Source: an uncultured Eubacterium sp. (lineage in GTDB: Bacteria > Bacillota > Clostridia > Lachnospirales > Lachnospiraceae). Taken from it: DNA of 64,000 bases. The stretch covers positions 1 to 64,000 of the forward strand of contig CAJTZF010000008.1 in the NCBI GenBank assembly GCA_910584245.1. The letters run 5' to 3'. The position numbers were made by a program, and so were the translations under genes. Positions 18,905 through 28,519 of the stretch are shown here, one piece after another. How positions within the stretch are numbered: the stretch's first letter is position 1; each line of letters begins with the position of its first letter. The notes below the pieces were generated by a model. That model was given only the letters and a program-made list of their open reading frames with translations, made no database searches and was not told the DNA's origin.

Positions 18905-19822
18905 ATGAAAAAACATCTTATAAAATTACCAATTTGTATGTTAGTACTATTCTCACTGATTTCTACCTATATTTTAGGAAGCCATGTATATACCCAGGCG
19001 GCTTCTAAAAATAAGAAAATCACTATGAATAAGTCAAAAATCACCTTAGCCCCCGGCGGCAAACTTCAATTAAAAGTGAAAAAAATAAAACCGGCAAAGG
19101 CGGGCAAGGCTGTGACATATAAGTCAAGTAACAAAAAGGTTGTTACTGTCAATAAACAGGGAGTGGTAAAAGCGAAAAAAGCCGGTACCGCAAAAATTGT
19201 AATCGTGTCAAAAAAGGACAAAGGGATCCAAGCAACCGTGACTGTGAAAGTACAGAAAAATAATAGCAAACCTTCAGCTACTGCGAATCCTCCTGTAACT
19301 CAAAACACAGTAACACCGACTATTCCCGTACAAACGCCAACACCTTCCGTACAGCCCACGGAGCAGCCGCCAAAACCACCTGTAGGGCAAACGCCGGAAC
19401 CAAAAATGTTTGATACTCTACAGGATTTGTATTTCAATATTATCATAAACAATTTTTCTGTTAAATTAGGGGAATCTAGTAGCCAGATTGCCATCGACCT
19501 GGCAAAGGCAGGGAGCTTATCCGATTCTGACAAACACAACTTTGCCGACCGCATATCCAGGCAATATGAAAAAAAGACGATACAAAAAACATTTGATGAG
19601 CTAAAAGAAGATGGAATTATTGTAACAGACGATACATATGGATTCATAATTAAGGATACCGTATTAATAAAAATAGATGAAACAGAAGAAGATTCATCGG
19701 GTATTACTTTTAATATTTCATGTACCGTTCATGGTCTTAATGGAATACATTATAATGATTGTAAGGCACTCAAACAAAATGGAAAATGGATTTATCAATC
19801 CGGCAAACAACTTGTATCCTAA
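18905..19822 (+). CDS. Secreted BIG2-domain protein with a novel C-terminal domain
   Basis: A 305-aa exported protein. Residues 1-33 are a signal peptide (LPICMLVLFSLISTYILG core, AAS near the cut). A lysine-rich BIG2 Ig-like domain follows (about 36-120; VVTVNKQGVVKAKKAGTAKI is typical), then a Thr/Pro linker (about 123-165) and a C-terminal domain of about 140 residues that I cannot assign. The BIG2 part resembles those of the GH115 enzyme at the start of the window and probably serves wall or surface attachment. I chose ATG at 18905 with GGAGAG 8 nt upstream over an in-frame GTG at 18896 that overlaps that site. Confidence 0.82.
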   Translation: MKKHLIKLPICMLVLFSLISTYILGSHVYTQAASKNKKITMNKSKITLAPGGKLQLKVKKIKPAKAGKAVTYKSSNKKVVTVNKQGVVKAKKAGTAKIVIVSKKDKGIQATVTVKVQKNNSKPSATANPPVTQNTVTPTIPVQTPTPSVQPTEQPPKPPVGQTPEPKMFDTLQDLYFNIIINNFSVKLGESSSQIAIDLAKAGSLSDSDKHNFADRISRQYEKKTIQKTFDELKEDGIIVTDDTYGFIIKDTVLIKIDETEEDSSGITFNISCTVHGLNGIHYNDCKALKQNGKWIYQSGKQLVS

Positions 19823-19840
19823 TAAATTTCATACGTAAAG

Positions 19841-19884
19841 ACTGTCGCACCAGCGGTTTTACATGCTAGTGCGACAGTTTTTTT
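19841..19884 (+). terminator. Strong intrinsic terminator
   Basis: Arms 19841-19854 and 19865-19878 form a 14-bp stem with one mismatch, followed by seven T. It ends the BIG2-gene transcript and touches the stop codon of the convergent GH13 gene. Confidence 0.9.
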
Positions 19885-21946
19885 AATAAGAACGCTCTAC
19901 TGACTTCACAAGAATTGCTCCATTTCTATCTAACTCCACCGTGACACATCCATCCTTCACCTCATATACACGCGCATTTAAACTAAATCCAGAATCATCG
20001 CTATAAAGCATGGATGCCATAAATTCGCCATCGTTCATTTCGATCCGCCATACCGGAACCGTAACCTTCCTGCGTGTACCGCCCGCCTGCACGATCACGA
20101 AAAATTTATCCTTATCATCAAACCGTCCATAACCGATCATATTTTCCTCACAAATAAGGTAAATCAAACCCGCAGTCCTAAGCGCCTCATAATCTTTGTG
20201 AATCCGGATTGCCTCTTTGTGAAAGCGAACCAGTTCCATATCCTCTTTTCCCCACGGATACGTACGGCGGCTGTCAGGATCCGTCCAGCCGCAGACACCG
20301 GCTTCATCACCGTAGTAAATCGTAGGCGCTCCGAGCCAGGTCATCTGGATCATGACTGCTGCCATCATTCCTGCCTTCTTTACACCTACATTGGCAGATC
20401 CGGGCCCGGCCGACGCCGTCCGCCCCACACGTCCATTCGTCCTCGTCAAAAAACGGGAGTGGTCGTGATTCGATAATTCATTCATTGCCGTCAACAGGGA
20501 CTGCATAGCAAACCTCGCCGAGAATTCTGTCATTCTGGCAAAATACAAATTGCTGTTTCCACGCAGGTCCGGGCGGCTGACATCGCTGTGCTTTTCCATC
20601 CCTGTAACAAACCAGCTGACCGGTTCCATAAATGCGTCATAATTCATAACGGTATCCCATTCATTTCCCGAAAGCCAGGAGGTTGGGTCGCCATAGTGCT
20701 CCGCCAGGATAATTGCATCCGGATTAGCTTCTTTCACATTTTCGCGGAATCGTTTCCAGAAACTGTGATTAAACTCCTGGGAAAATCCAAGATCCGCAGC
20801 CACATCCAGCCGCCACCCGTCTACATTGTAAGGCGCAGATACCCACTTCCTGGCAATTTTCATAATATATTGCACCAGCTTCTCGGATTCCTCATAATTC
20901 AGCTTGGGAAGCGTATCATGCCCCCACCAGCCATTGTAACTCGTGTTATAAGGCCATTCGCCATCCGGGTAAAACTTAAAAAATGTGTGGTATGGACTTT
21001 CCTCCTCAACATACGCTCCCGGTGCATAAGTAGTATCTGCTTCATATATAAGCTCTTTATCCATCCACTTATTAAAAGAACCGCAGTGATTAAACACACC
21101 GTCCAATATTATTTTCATGCCGCGCTCATGAACTTTTTGTACAAACTGGGCAAAAAATTCATTGGAAGCTTCTAAATTTTCCTTATCCACAACCCGTTTT
21201 ATATACTTTGTGGCATGTTTATTATCATGGTCTCCCTCCTGTAATACCTCCCCGCCATCTTCTTTTATCACAGTAAAATGGGGATCAATATAATCATAGT
21301 CCTGTGTATCATATTTATGATTGGACGGGGATACAAAGATCGGATTCAGATAAATGACCTCGACTCCCAAATCCTGCAAATAGTCCAGCTTATTTAAAAT
21401 CCCCTGCAAATCCCCGCCATAAAACTCCCGCACGCCCATTGAGGAGGGATATTTTTTCCAATCCTTCACTTCCTTCACGTGTTCCCCGATATAGGAGTAC
21501 TCTCTGTCTACCACATTGTTATCCCGGTTGCCATTGCAGAAACGGTCTACATAAATTTGATAAATGACCGCGCCCTTTGCCCAATCCGGCGTCTTATAGC
21601 CCGGAAACAGACAATAGTCATACTGCGGCTGTGGTTCGTCCACATCACCCTGTTTGTTAAAATATACTTTTTCGTCTCCCTTTTGTATTAGAAAATAGTA
21701 TCTAAAGCTTTCGGTCCCGAGATGAACCTTTGTGCTATAGTAATCAAAATTCCCTTTGGAAACTTCCTTGCTCATCTGAATTTTCTTCTGATCGGCCACT
21801 AGATACACATCATCTGCATTGTCCTTTGCCGTACGGCATCTAAGGATTACATCTTCATTGACATCTGGCTCCATTGGTGTGACATATGCCTCTGTACCAG
21901 AACTGAAAATTGCCTCTCTGATTAACCGGTCTGAATCTTTTACCAT
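19883..21946 (-). CDS. GH13 alpha-glycosidase (neopullulanase/cyclomaltodextrinase type)
   Basis: A 687-aa cytoplasmic enzyme (no signal peptide) of glycoside hydrolase family 13. An N-terminal CBM34-like beta domain (about 1-125) precedes the catalytic barrel, as in neopullulanases and maltogenic amylases. The conserved regions are intact: DGVFNHCG, GWRLDVAAD (nucleophile Asp), ILAEHYGD (acid/base Glu) and LSNHDHSR (third Asp). It probably hydrolyses maltodextrins or glycogen fragments, linking to the glgC-glgD genes. ATG at 21946 was chosen because the open frame upstream lacks a ribosome site; GGAG lies 12 nt before it, a weak placement. The upstream region holds a hairpin and an inverted repeat. 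Confidence 0.9.
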   Translation of the reverse strand: MVKDSDRLIREAIFSSGTEAYVTPMEPDVNEDVILRCRTAKDNADDVYLVADQKKIQMSKEVSKGNFDYYSTKVHLGTESFRYYFLIQKGDEKVYFNKQGDVDEPQPQYDYCLFPGYKTPDWAKGAVIYQIYVDRFCNGNRDNNVVDREYSYIGEHVKEVKDWKKYPSSMGVREFYGGDLQGILNKLDYLQDLGVEVIYLNPIFVSPSNHKYDTQDYDYIDPHFTVIKEDGGEVLQEGDHDNKHATKYIKRVVDKENLEASNEFFAQFVQKVHERGMKIILDGVFNHCGSFNKWMDKELIYEADTTYAPGAYVEEESPYHTFFKFYPDGEWPYNTSYNGWWGHDTLPKLNYEESEKLVQYIMKIARKWVSAPYNVDGWRLDVAADLGFSQEFNHSFWKRFRENVKEANPDAIILAEHYGDPTSWLSGNEWDTVMNYDAFMEPVSWFVTGMEKHSDVSRPDLRGNSNLYFARMTEFSARFAMQSLLTAMNELSNHDHSRFLTRTNGRVGRTASAGPGSANVGVKKAGMMAAVMIQMTWLGAPTIYYGDEAGVCGWTDPDSRRTYPWGKEDMELVRFHKEAIRIHKDYEALRTAGLIYLICEENMIGYGRFDDKDKFFVIVQAGGTRRKVTVPVWRIEMNDGEFMASMLYSDDSGFSLNARVYEVKDGCVTVELDRNGAILVKSVERSY

Positions 21947-22044
21947 GATCCTACTCACTCCAATCCTTAAATTCTTCACCCTTCCATGACTCCTCAATTT
22001 ACTGCCATTTCTCCCTTGCTCCCACAGGGCCAGTCTTGAAACGT

Positions 22045-22077
22045 CAAAAGGACAGCTTCTTGTGCGCTGTCCTTTTG
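22045..22077 (-). terminator. Hairpin between ftsH and the GH13 gene
   Basis: Arms 22045-22056 and 22066-22077 pair perfectly over 12 bp (CAAAAGGACAGC and complement). The U-run lies partly within the stem. It may end the ftsH transcript or act as an attenuator in the GH13 leader. Confidence 0.6.
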
Positions 22078-22135
22078 GGAGAAGGTATTTTTGTTACTTA
22101 TGGGGTGTAGCAAAAACTATATAATGTATTGGGGT

Positions 22136-22166
22136 TTACGATAAGAAGTATACCACCTTATCGTAA
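22136..22166. promoter_or_regulatory. Perfect inverted repeat, possible operator upstream of the GH13 gene
   Basis: TTACGATAAG (22136-22145) and its exact complement (22157-22166) are separated by 11 nt that contain a minus-strand TATACT. A -35 partner is poor. In the 311-nt spacer 21947-22257 this and the hairpin at 22045 are the only structures I see. Confidence 0.4.
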
Positions 22167-22257
22167 ATAAGTGTGCACAAACATTTATAAATTTATAAAT
22201 TTTATTTGTGACAATTGCCCAACACCCTCCTCCTCATGTAAGAAAATGCACAATTAC

Positions 22258-24093
22258 TTATACCTTTTCAAGTATTTCATCGTCATTTTGCTCAAACAGC
22301 TGCTCAAACTCTTCTCTTGTGATTCTCTCTTTCTCTATCAACAGTTGCGCCAGCCGGTCAAGTATCCTGCGGTTTGCTTTCAACAAACCAGTTGCTTTCT
22401 CATGACACTTGTCAATAATATTCCGGACTTCCTCATCAATAACCTGTGAAGTAGTTTCACTAAAGTTTTTCGTATGGGCAATATCCCTGCCAATAAATAC
22501 TTCATCATCTGACGTATCATAGTTAATCATGCCCAGCTTATCTGAAAAACCATATTTCGTCACCATGTCCCGGGCCGCCTCTGTCGCCTGCCGGATATCC
22601 TGCACCGCACCAGTTGTCACATCATCAAACGCGATGGACTCTGCGATCCGCCCGCCCAGACACACTGTTATATCCTGAAGCATCTTTCCCTTTGTCAGGT
22701 GCATCTCATCCTTCTCCGGCAACGGCATCGTATAACCCGCAGCGCCCTGTCCCGTAGGAATGATTGACACCGTATATACGGGCCCTACATCCGGTAACAG
22801 ATGGAATAAAATTGCATGGCCTGCTTCATGGTAAGCGGTAATCTTTTTATCCTTGTCGGATATGATTTTGCTTTTCTTTTCTGCCCCAATACCTACTTTG
22901 ATAAACGATTTCTTGATATCCTCTTCCATAATGAAGGCCCGGTTTTCCCTTGCCGCAGCAATTGCCGCCTCATTAAGAAGATTTTCAAGATCTGCTCCGG
23001 CAAATCCCGCTGTCGTCCTGGCGACGTCCTCTAAATTCACATCGTCAGAAAGCGGCTTATCTTTAGCATGTACTTTGAGTATATCTTCCCGGCCTCTCAC
23101 ATCCGGCCTTCCAACCGTGATTCTCCGGTCGAACCGTCCCGGCCTGAGAATCGCCGGATCGAGTATATCCACGCGGTTCGTAGCTGCCATCACGATAATT
23201 CCCTCATTTACACCAAATCCGTCCATCTCGACAAGCATCTGGTTGAGTGTCTGCTCCCTCTCATCGTGGCCGCCTCCGAGTCCGCTTCCACGGCGCCTCG
23301 CAACGGCGTCAATCTCATCAATAAACACGATACACGGCGCATTTTTCTTCGCCTCAGCAAATAAATCCCTCACACGGGAAGCTCCAACACCCACAAACAT
23401 TTCTACGAAATCGGAACCGGATATGCTGAAAAAAGGAACTCCTGCTTCTCCGGCTACCGCTTTCGCGAGCAGCGTCTTACCGGTTCCCGGAGGACCTACC
23501 ATAATGACACCTTTTGGTATTCTTGCGCCAAGCTTCGTGTATTTCGCTGGATGGGCCAGAAAATCAACGATCTCCTCCAGCTGCTCTTTTTCCTCTACAA
23601 GCCCTGCCACATCGGCAAATGTCTTAACTTTATCATCCGGCATCGTAAGGCTCGCCCTGCTCTTGCCAAAATTCATCATTTTTCCGCCGCCACCGCCATT
23701 CGCATTGGACGACATCATACTGAACAGTACCAATATAAGCACAAATCCAATTACGTAAGGTAAAAGCTCCAGATACCACGGCGTCCTTGCCACGTCACTG
23801 ACTTTAAACTGCGTAAAATTCTCTTGTTCCAGAAATTCTAAAACATCGTTTACATCTGGTACGTATACGCTCTTCGTTTCCTTGGAATACTTTACCCGCA
23901 ATTCCCCCGTGGGAACCTCCGCATTCTGAAGCACTTCCACACTCTTCACCATACCGGCCGAAAGGTCTTGTTTAAACTGGGCGTACGTATAACTTGCCTT
24001 AGCCGCATTCATAAAATAATCGCTCGATATATAGGCAATTATTATTACAAATAGCATAACGACAAAAAACCCATAACCCTTAAAATTTTTCAT
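22258..24093 (-). CDS. ftsH: ATP-dependent zinc metalloprotease FtsH
   Basis: A 611-aa membrane-bound AAA+ protease that degrades misfolded membrane proteins and regulators. Transmembrane segments lie at about 7-26 and 109-127 with an outer domain between them. Walker A GPPGTGKT (200-207), Walker B IVFIDEID (255-262), the SRH region with [20 protein letters not shown] and the zinc site HEAGH (422-426) are all intact. The start overlaps the hpt stop (ATGA), so the two are translationally coupled. The order tilS-hpt-ftsH is conserved in Bacillota. Confidence 0.98.
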   Translation of the reverse strand: MKNFKGYGFFVVMLFVIIIAYISSDYFMNAAKASYTYAQFKQDLSAGMVKSVEVLQNAEVPTGELRVKYSKETKSVYVPDVNDVLEFLEQENFTQFKVSDVARTPWYLELLPYVIGFVLILVLFSMMSSNANGGGGGKMMNFGKSRASLTMPDDKVKTFADVAGLVEEKEQLEEIVDFLAHPAKYTKLGARIPKGVIMVGPPGTGKTLLAKAVAGEAGVPFFSISGSDFVEMFVGVGASRVRDLFAEAKKNAPCIVFIDEIDAVARRRGSGLGGGHDEREQTLNQMLVEMDGFGVNEGIIVMAATNRVDILDPAILRPGRFDRRITVGRPDVRGREDILKVHAKDKPLSDDVNLEDVARTTAGFAGADLENLLNEAAIAAARENRAFIMEEDIKKSFIKVGIGAEKKSKIISDKDKKITAYHEAGHAILFHLLPDVGPVYTVSIIPTGQGAAGYTMPLPEKDEMHLTKGKMLQDITVCLGGRIAESIAFDDVTTGAVQDIRQATEAARDMVTKYGFSDKLGMINYDTSDDEVFIGRDIAHTKNFSETTSQVIDEEVRNIIDKCHEKATGLLKANRRILDRLAQLLIEKERITREEFEQLFEQNDDEILEKV

Positions 24094-24626
24094 TGTCTAT
24101 CCTCCTTAAACACCAGTTCTCCAATACAAGGCAGATTTCTATATTTTTGTGCATAATCCAGTCCGAAACCAACCAGGAATTTATCTGGCACTTCAAACCC
24201 GACATAATCTACCACGACATCCACAACACGTCTGTCTGGTTTGTCAAGCAGCGTACACAGCTTTAAACTCTCCGGTTTCCTTTTCGCCAGCATATTCATC
24301 AAAAAAGACAATGTTCTTCCTGTGTCAATAATGTCCTCTATGACAATAACATGCCTGCCCTGCACTTCTACATCCGCATCACCGCTAATCGTAACTGCAC
24401 CGGAGCTGGTCAGCCCATCGCCATAGCTTGATACACTCATAAATCCAAGCTTGACAGGAACGGTAAGATGCTTTGATAACTCACAGGCAAAATAGACGCT
24501 TCCTTTCAAAATACTGAGCAGATATATCTCCTTTCCCTCGTATTCCTGATTGATCTGCCCGGCAATTTCCTTTACCCTTGTAATGATCTGTTGTTCTTCC
24601 AGCAATATTTTTACTTCCTCATTCAT
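24090..24626 (-). CDS. hpt: Hypoxanthine phosphoribosyltransferase
   Basis: A 178-aa purine salvage enzyme that joins PRPP to hypoxanthine or guanine. The PRPP loop VIVIEDIIDTGRTL is near residue 94, and the C-terminal VGFGLDYAQKYRNLPCIG is typical of HPRT. GGAGG precedes the ATG. It lies between tilS (26 nt) and ftsH (4-nt overlap). In Bacillus, TilS and HprT together activate ftsH transcription, so the conserved order may have regulatory meaning here. Confidence 0.97.
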   Translation of the reverse strand: MNEEVKILLEEQQIITRVKEIAGQINQEYEGKEIYLLSILKGSVYFACELSKHLTVPVKLGFMSVSSYGDGLTSSGAVTISGDADVEVQGRHVIVIEDIIDTGRTLSFLMNMLAKRKPESLKLCTLLDKPDRRVVDVVVDYVGFEVPDKFLVGFGLDYAQKYRNLPCIGELVFKEDRQ

Positions 24627-24652
24627 TTCTTTCCTCCGCCAATGAATCTTAT

Positions 24653-26044
24653 TCAGTTCAGTGTCATCATAACAACCAGAACCTGTTTTGTCTCTTCCGT
24701 TACTTTATATGCATTGCTAATTCGTCCCGGAACTGCCCATATTACATGATCTCCGTCGGCAAGGACGATCTCCTGTTTTCTCTCACTCACCGGTATCTTC
24801 TCATCAATATAATATCGGGAAAGCCGTTTCCTGTTTCCGCTGGAGTCCATAATAAAATAATCGCCCTCCATCGGATTTCTCAAACAAATGCCATTCTTAA
24901 TTTTATCATAATCAAACCATTTCGTATAGTCTTTTCTGGGAATTTCTTTCATTAGTTTTTCCCTTGGGATCACATCCATACAGACGCACATTCTCTCGCG
25001 TCGTATTTCAAGCACCTCTTCAAACGGCAGATTACAAGTGATCTGAAGCGTGCCGCTGCCGCCCGTCGAATAATTTTTATAGCGGACACAGCCATATTGC
25101 TTCTCTACACATATGGATCCTGGCAGCATAACCTGTTTCCCCGCCGCTTTGTCTGACAGGGAAATAATCATTTTATAATGTTTCTCTGTGATATCCTTGA
25201 CCGAATCCCTGAAATTTTTCAGGATCAGACGGATCATCTCGACTTTTAATACTATGTCCAGCCTGTCAAACTCCTCGCAATCATAATAATACTCCCCACG
25301 GTCCGAATTCACAATCCGCATATATTCCTTTTTTGCCTGTCTGTCAATATAAGAGTACTGAAGTGCGATCTTTTGTGCCGCCCTTGCCACATGGGCCTTC
25401 GCCTTATTATTTATTTCCCTTTCCACATAAGGAAATACCCGGAGCCGAACTTTATTTCTTGTATATTTTTCATTAACATTCGTGCTATCCTCACAAAATT
25501 CCAAGTGGTGTCGTTTTACATACTGCTCAATTTCACTTCTCTCCGCAAATAAAATGGGCCGGATAATATATTCTCTTTTCGGAAATATACCAGAAAGTCC
25601 TCTTGGCCCGCTTCCCCGGAACATTTGAAACAGCACCGTCTCCGCTACATCATCCTGGTTATGTGCCACCGCTATTTTATTATATTCCTTTTCCATACAT
25701 ACATGCTGCATGATGCGATAACGAATATATCTTCCCGCCTCTTCCTCTGTCATTTTGAGTTCGGAGGCAAGAGCCCTGACATCTGCTTTTTCACTGTAAA
25801 ACGGAATACCTCTCTGCTCCGCAAGCGCCTTCACAAACGCCTCGTCCCTATCTGCCTCTTCGCCCCGCAGACAATGATTGACGTGCACGACAAGAAGGGA
25901 TAATCCAAATTCCTCCCGGCACCGGTCCAGCACATCGAGCAGACACACAGAATCCTTTCCGCCAGAAACCCCGACGACAATCCGATCTCCCTTATGAAAA
26001 AGCTTATTTACCTCATTGAACTTTAGTACCTTTTCCTTTAACAT
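24653..26044 (-). CDS. tilS: tRNA(Ile)-lysidine synthetase TilS
   Basis: A 463-aa enzyme that modifies C34 of the CAU-anticodon tRNA-Ile to lysidine. The PP-loop ATP motif VGVSGGKDS lies at about residues 24-32. The N-type core contains HVNHCLRGEEADRDE and AVAHNQDDVAETVLF, and the C-terminal substrate-binding domain ends the protein. The start at 26044 has AAGGA 8 nt upstream; the ATG three codons earlier overlaps that site. It follows spoIIE and precedes hpt as in other Bacillota. Confidence 0.96.
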   Translation of the reverse strand: MLKEKVLKFNEVNKLFHKGDRIVVGVSGGKDSVCLLDVLDRCREEFGLSLLVVHVNHCLRGEEADRDEAFVKALAEQRGIPFYSEKADVRALASELKMTEEEAGRYIRYRIMQHVCMEKEYNKIAVAHNQDDVAETVLFQMFRGSGPRGLSGIFPKREYIIRPILFAERSEIEQYVKRHHLEFCEDSTNVNEKYTRNKVRLRVFPYVEREINNKAKAHVARAAQKIALQYSYIDRQAKKEYMRIVNSDRGEYYYDCEEFDRLDIVLKVEMIRLILKNFRDSVKDITEKHYKMIISLSDKAAGKQVMLPGSICVEKQYGCVRYKNYSTGGSGTLQITCNLPFEEVLEIRRERMCVCMDVIPREKLMKEIPRKDYTKWFDYDKIKNGICLRNPMEGDYFIMDSSGNRKRLSRYYIDEKIPVSERKQEIVLADGDHVIWAVPGRISNAYKVTEETKQVLVVMMTLN

Positions 26045-26099
26045 GTTTCTCATCCTTTCCCATTCGCACTTCTGCTCCTGGAGTCCTGTACAGTCCGGC

Positions 26100-28406
26100 T
26101 CATTTTTCCCACAGCCCTGCTACAAGTACACTCATATCGTCCGATGCTTCCCTGGCATTTCGGGAAAGTGCCTGCATAAGCACTCCATTGGCAACATCCG
26201 ATGGATTGTTGGTATTTATGTTTTGTAAAATATTCTCCACATAAAATTCTTTGTTTTCACCCGGAAATGCATCAACAATGCCATCCGATACCATTACGAC
26301 CATATCTCCGTCTGTCAGTTTTGTCTCCGTGGATTCCGATTCCACTTCCATAAAAATTCCTACCGGCAGGGTACTAGAAAAAATTGTCTCAACCCTGTCC
26401 TTTCTCTTGATAAAAGTGGCAGCGGCACCATTCTTTACAATCTCACAGTTTCCACTATAAAGGTCTATCGCCGTCATGTCAAGAGTTGTGAACTTTTTTC
26501 CTTCATAAGACATAACAAACAGGGTATTTATGAGCCGAATCGCAGATTCTTTCCGAAATCCCGCCTCAATCAGGCTTTCAATCACCTCCACAAGGTTTTC
26601 ACTATCCCTGCAGGCCCTCGTACCGCTTCCCATACCGTCAGAAAGTACCATGACAAGCTCTCCTGTGGAAAGTTCCATAAATGAAAAGTTATCCCCTGAC
26701 ACCTTTTCCCCGCTCTTTGCCACTCTCGCCAGTCCCGTAAGCGCTTTAAACGCCGTATCCTGGACAAATGCCACCGCTTCGTATTCCTTTGGTATCACAT
26801 TCCTCACATATCTTCCCGGCATCATACGCATGTCCAGCGCCCTCTCAAGCGCCCCCGATACATCCTTCTTTGTAATGCAGGCATTTCCCCTCGCTTTTGC
26901 CATAAAACAGATCTCCAGATTTTCTTTCCGGTCTTTCTTGAAAGAGAGGTTTTTCACCTGGATACCGAGCGAACGAAGAGAAAACAGCACTTTTTTCTTC
27001 GTTTCGACCGGGACCTCTGCCGTATGGTTCAACTCTATCGTAAATTGTTTCAACGCCTCGGCAATCTCAAGCATCTGGTTTGCCATCGCCTCCCGGCTCT
27101 CCGCCATTTTATTCCGCCAGCTCAAGTTCATTCTGGCAATCGCCATCCGCTCATTAATTTTTTCAATATATTCATCCAGACGCAGACAGCGGTTGCAAAA
27201 CTTTTCATTTATTGTCTCCGTTTCTACAACACCCTGTTCACTTGCCGCTGCAAGTATATTTCTTATATTCTCGTACGTCTCCTCATAATTTGTCTCCCAG
27301 CAATAATGGCAATTAATACACTCCCTGCACACCTTACCCGACAACTCATCAAAGATCTCCTCCATTTCATCGCGGGAAATCTGGCGTTCCTTTTCGGTAA
27401 AATCGCTAAACGATTTTGCCAGACGCTTGAACGCAACTGAAAATCCGTCTATTTTATAGTTTGCAAGTGTTTTTAAGTCTTCCTTGGCAAATGGATTCTC
27501 CTGGTTTTTTGTCAGATCGCTCTCAATCGTCCGTATAACTGTTCCGGGGATAGACAGAAATATAATGGCTGCGGATACCATACCCCGCAGCTCCACAATC
27601 CCGAGTACCTCGTTTCTCACAACATAGGCCATTATAACACCCATAACAAGAAAAGCTAACGTACTTATGACCCTGCCGATCTCCCGGAATATACCGACGC
27701 CGATTCCAAGCAGACAATACACTCCGACCAATACCATGCCACTCCCCGAAGCCGCTGCCAGCATTCCGCCCGCCGCTCCGGCCATTGCCCCCGGGGCCGC
27801 CCCGTACCGGTATCCGACAAAGAGGACAAGAAAATAACTCAGCATTTCCGCAATCGAAAATACGCCGTCAAATGTGCGCGGCATCCCATAAACGGCCAGC
27901 GCAGTCAGGGAAATCATACTGATCAGTTCTTCATTTCCCAATATTTTTTCCCAGTCCTCATATAACAGGAAACGGATTCCCCACTGAAAAACATTGGCAA
28001 GGGCAATCATACACAAGCTCTCCAGCAAACTCATCCAGATAGCATCAATTGTATTCACTGTTATGACGCCAGTCGCAGTTCCAAGTATAAAATTCAGAAT
28101 ACCACTTACACAGGCAACCGAAATTACGCTTCCTTCTCTGCCATCAATTTTCCTCATAATATACTGGACAAATCCAGTTAAACTGATCAGAACAACGTAT
28201 TGGACAAAGTCCAGTCCCCTGGCTTTAGTAAGTACACCCGCCAGAACAGAAAACAACACAAGCGTCCGGCTCCCCGGATAGACACCCGACGCACATATAT
28301 AGGCAATCGCAAACGGATTCATTGAGAACAGCCACACTCTTCCCAGCAAAAAACCCATTACTGCCTGCAAAATCCATCGTTTTTTTGATACCGCACCTTG
28401 AATCAT
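26100..28406 (-). CDS. spoIIE: Stage II sporulation protein E, PP2C phosphatase
   Basis: A 768-aa membrane phosphatase that dephosphorylates SpoIIAA to activate sigma-F in the forespore and takes part in asymmetric division. The first 300 residues contain about ten membrane segments. A cytoplasmic central region follows (about 310-560, with the Cys-rich VCRECINCHYCWE and FCNRCLRLDEYI). The C-terminal PP2C domain (about 560-768) has VMVLSDGMGSG, TLDMTAIDLYSG and MVSDGIVDAF. ATG at 28406 is chosen with GGAGG 5 nt upstream; an ATG four codons earlier overlaps the site. The promoter shows the Spo0A-type long spacer. Confidence 0.97.
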   Translation of the reverse strand: MIQGAVSKKRWILQAVMGFLLGRVWLFSMNPFAIAYICASGVYPGSRTLVLFSVLAGVLTKARGLDFVQYVVLISLTGFVQYIMRKIDGREGSVISVACVSGILNFILGTATGVITVNTIDAIWMSLLESLCMIALANVFQWGIRFLLYEDWEKILGNEELISMISLTALAVYGMPRTFDGVFSIAEMLSYFLVLFVGYRYGAAPGAMAGAAGGMLAAASGSGMVLVGVYCLLGIGVGIFREIGRVISTLAFLVMGVIMAYVVRNEVLGIVELRGMVSAAIIFLSIPGTVIRTIESDLTKNQENPFAKEDLKTLANYKIDGFSVAFKRLAKSFSDFTEKERQISRDEMEEIFDELSGKVCRECINCHYCWETNYEETYENIRNILAAASEQGVVETETINEKFCNRCLRLDEYIEKINERMAIARMNLSWRNKMAESREAMANQMLEIAEALKQFTIELNHTAEVPVETKKKVLFSLRSLGIQVKNLSFKKDRKENLEICFMAKARGNACITKKDVSGALERALDMRMMPGRYVRNVIPKEYEAVAFVQDTAFKALTGLARVAKSGEKVSGDNFSFMELSTGELVMVLSDGMGSGTRACRDSENLVEVIESLIEAGFRKESAIRLINTLFVMSYEGKKFTTLDMTAIDLYSGNCEIVKNGAAATFIKRKDRVETIFSSTLPVGIFMEVESESTETKLTDGDMVVMVSDGIVDAFPGENKEFYVENILQNINTNNPSDVANGVLMQALSRNAREASDDMSVLVAGLWEK

Positions 28407-28446
28407 CGCTTCCTCCATTATTCCAAACTAGTTTATAGTAAACATA

Positions 28447-28482
28447 AGTATAGACAATCCCGGTATCAAATTTTGTCAAAAA
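28447..28482 (-). promoter_or_regulatory. Spo0A-type promoter of spoIIE
   Basis: On the minus strand TTGACA (28474-28479) and TATACT (28447-28452) are separated by 21 nt, too far for ordinary sigma-A promoters but as in the Spo0A-activated Bacillus spoIIE promoter. The plus-strand reading of 28472-28482, TTTGTCAAAAA, matches the Spo0A box TTTGTCRAAAA exactly and covers the -35 element. A second, partial box (TGTCGAAAA, minus strand, about 28502-28511) lies upstream. Confidence 0.75.
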
Positions 28483-28519
28483 AAGAATCACGTCAAAAAA
28501 ACTTTTCGACATGATTCTT
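28475..28519 (-). terminator. Terminator of the ftsB/divIC gene, overlapping Spo0A boxes
   Basis: Arms 28483-28494 and 28508-28519 form a 12-bp stem with one mismatch, with a U-run on the minus strand just after it. The stem begins at the stop codon of the upstream gene. The same DNA carries the Spo0A-like boxes of spoIIE. Confidence 0.8.

Noticed and set aside
20588..21175. 195-codon plus-strand frame antisense to the GH13 gene
   Set aside because: All GH13 catalytic motifs are intact in the other frame; this one is a by-product.
22853..23758. Long plus-strand frame (301 codons) antisense to ftsH
   Set aside because: It is a shadow of the FtsH frame, Ser/Pro/Thr-rich as expected from antisense reading, with no ribosome site.
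26530..27288. 252-codon plus-strand frame antisense to spoIIE
   Set aside because: Shadow of a well-supported gene, with Ser-rich antisense composition and no family match.
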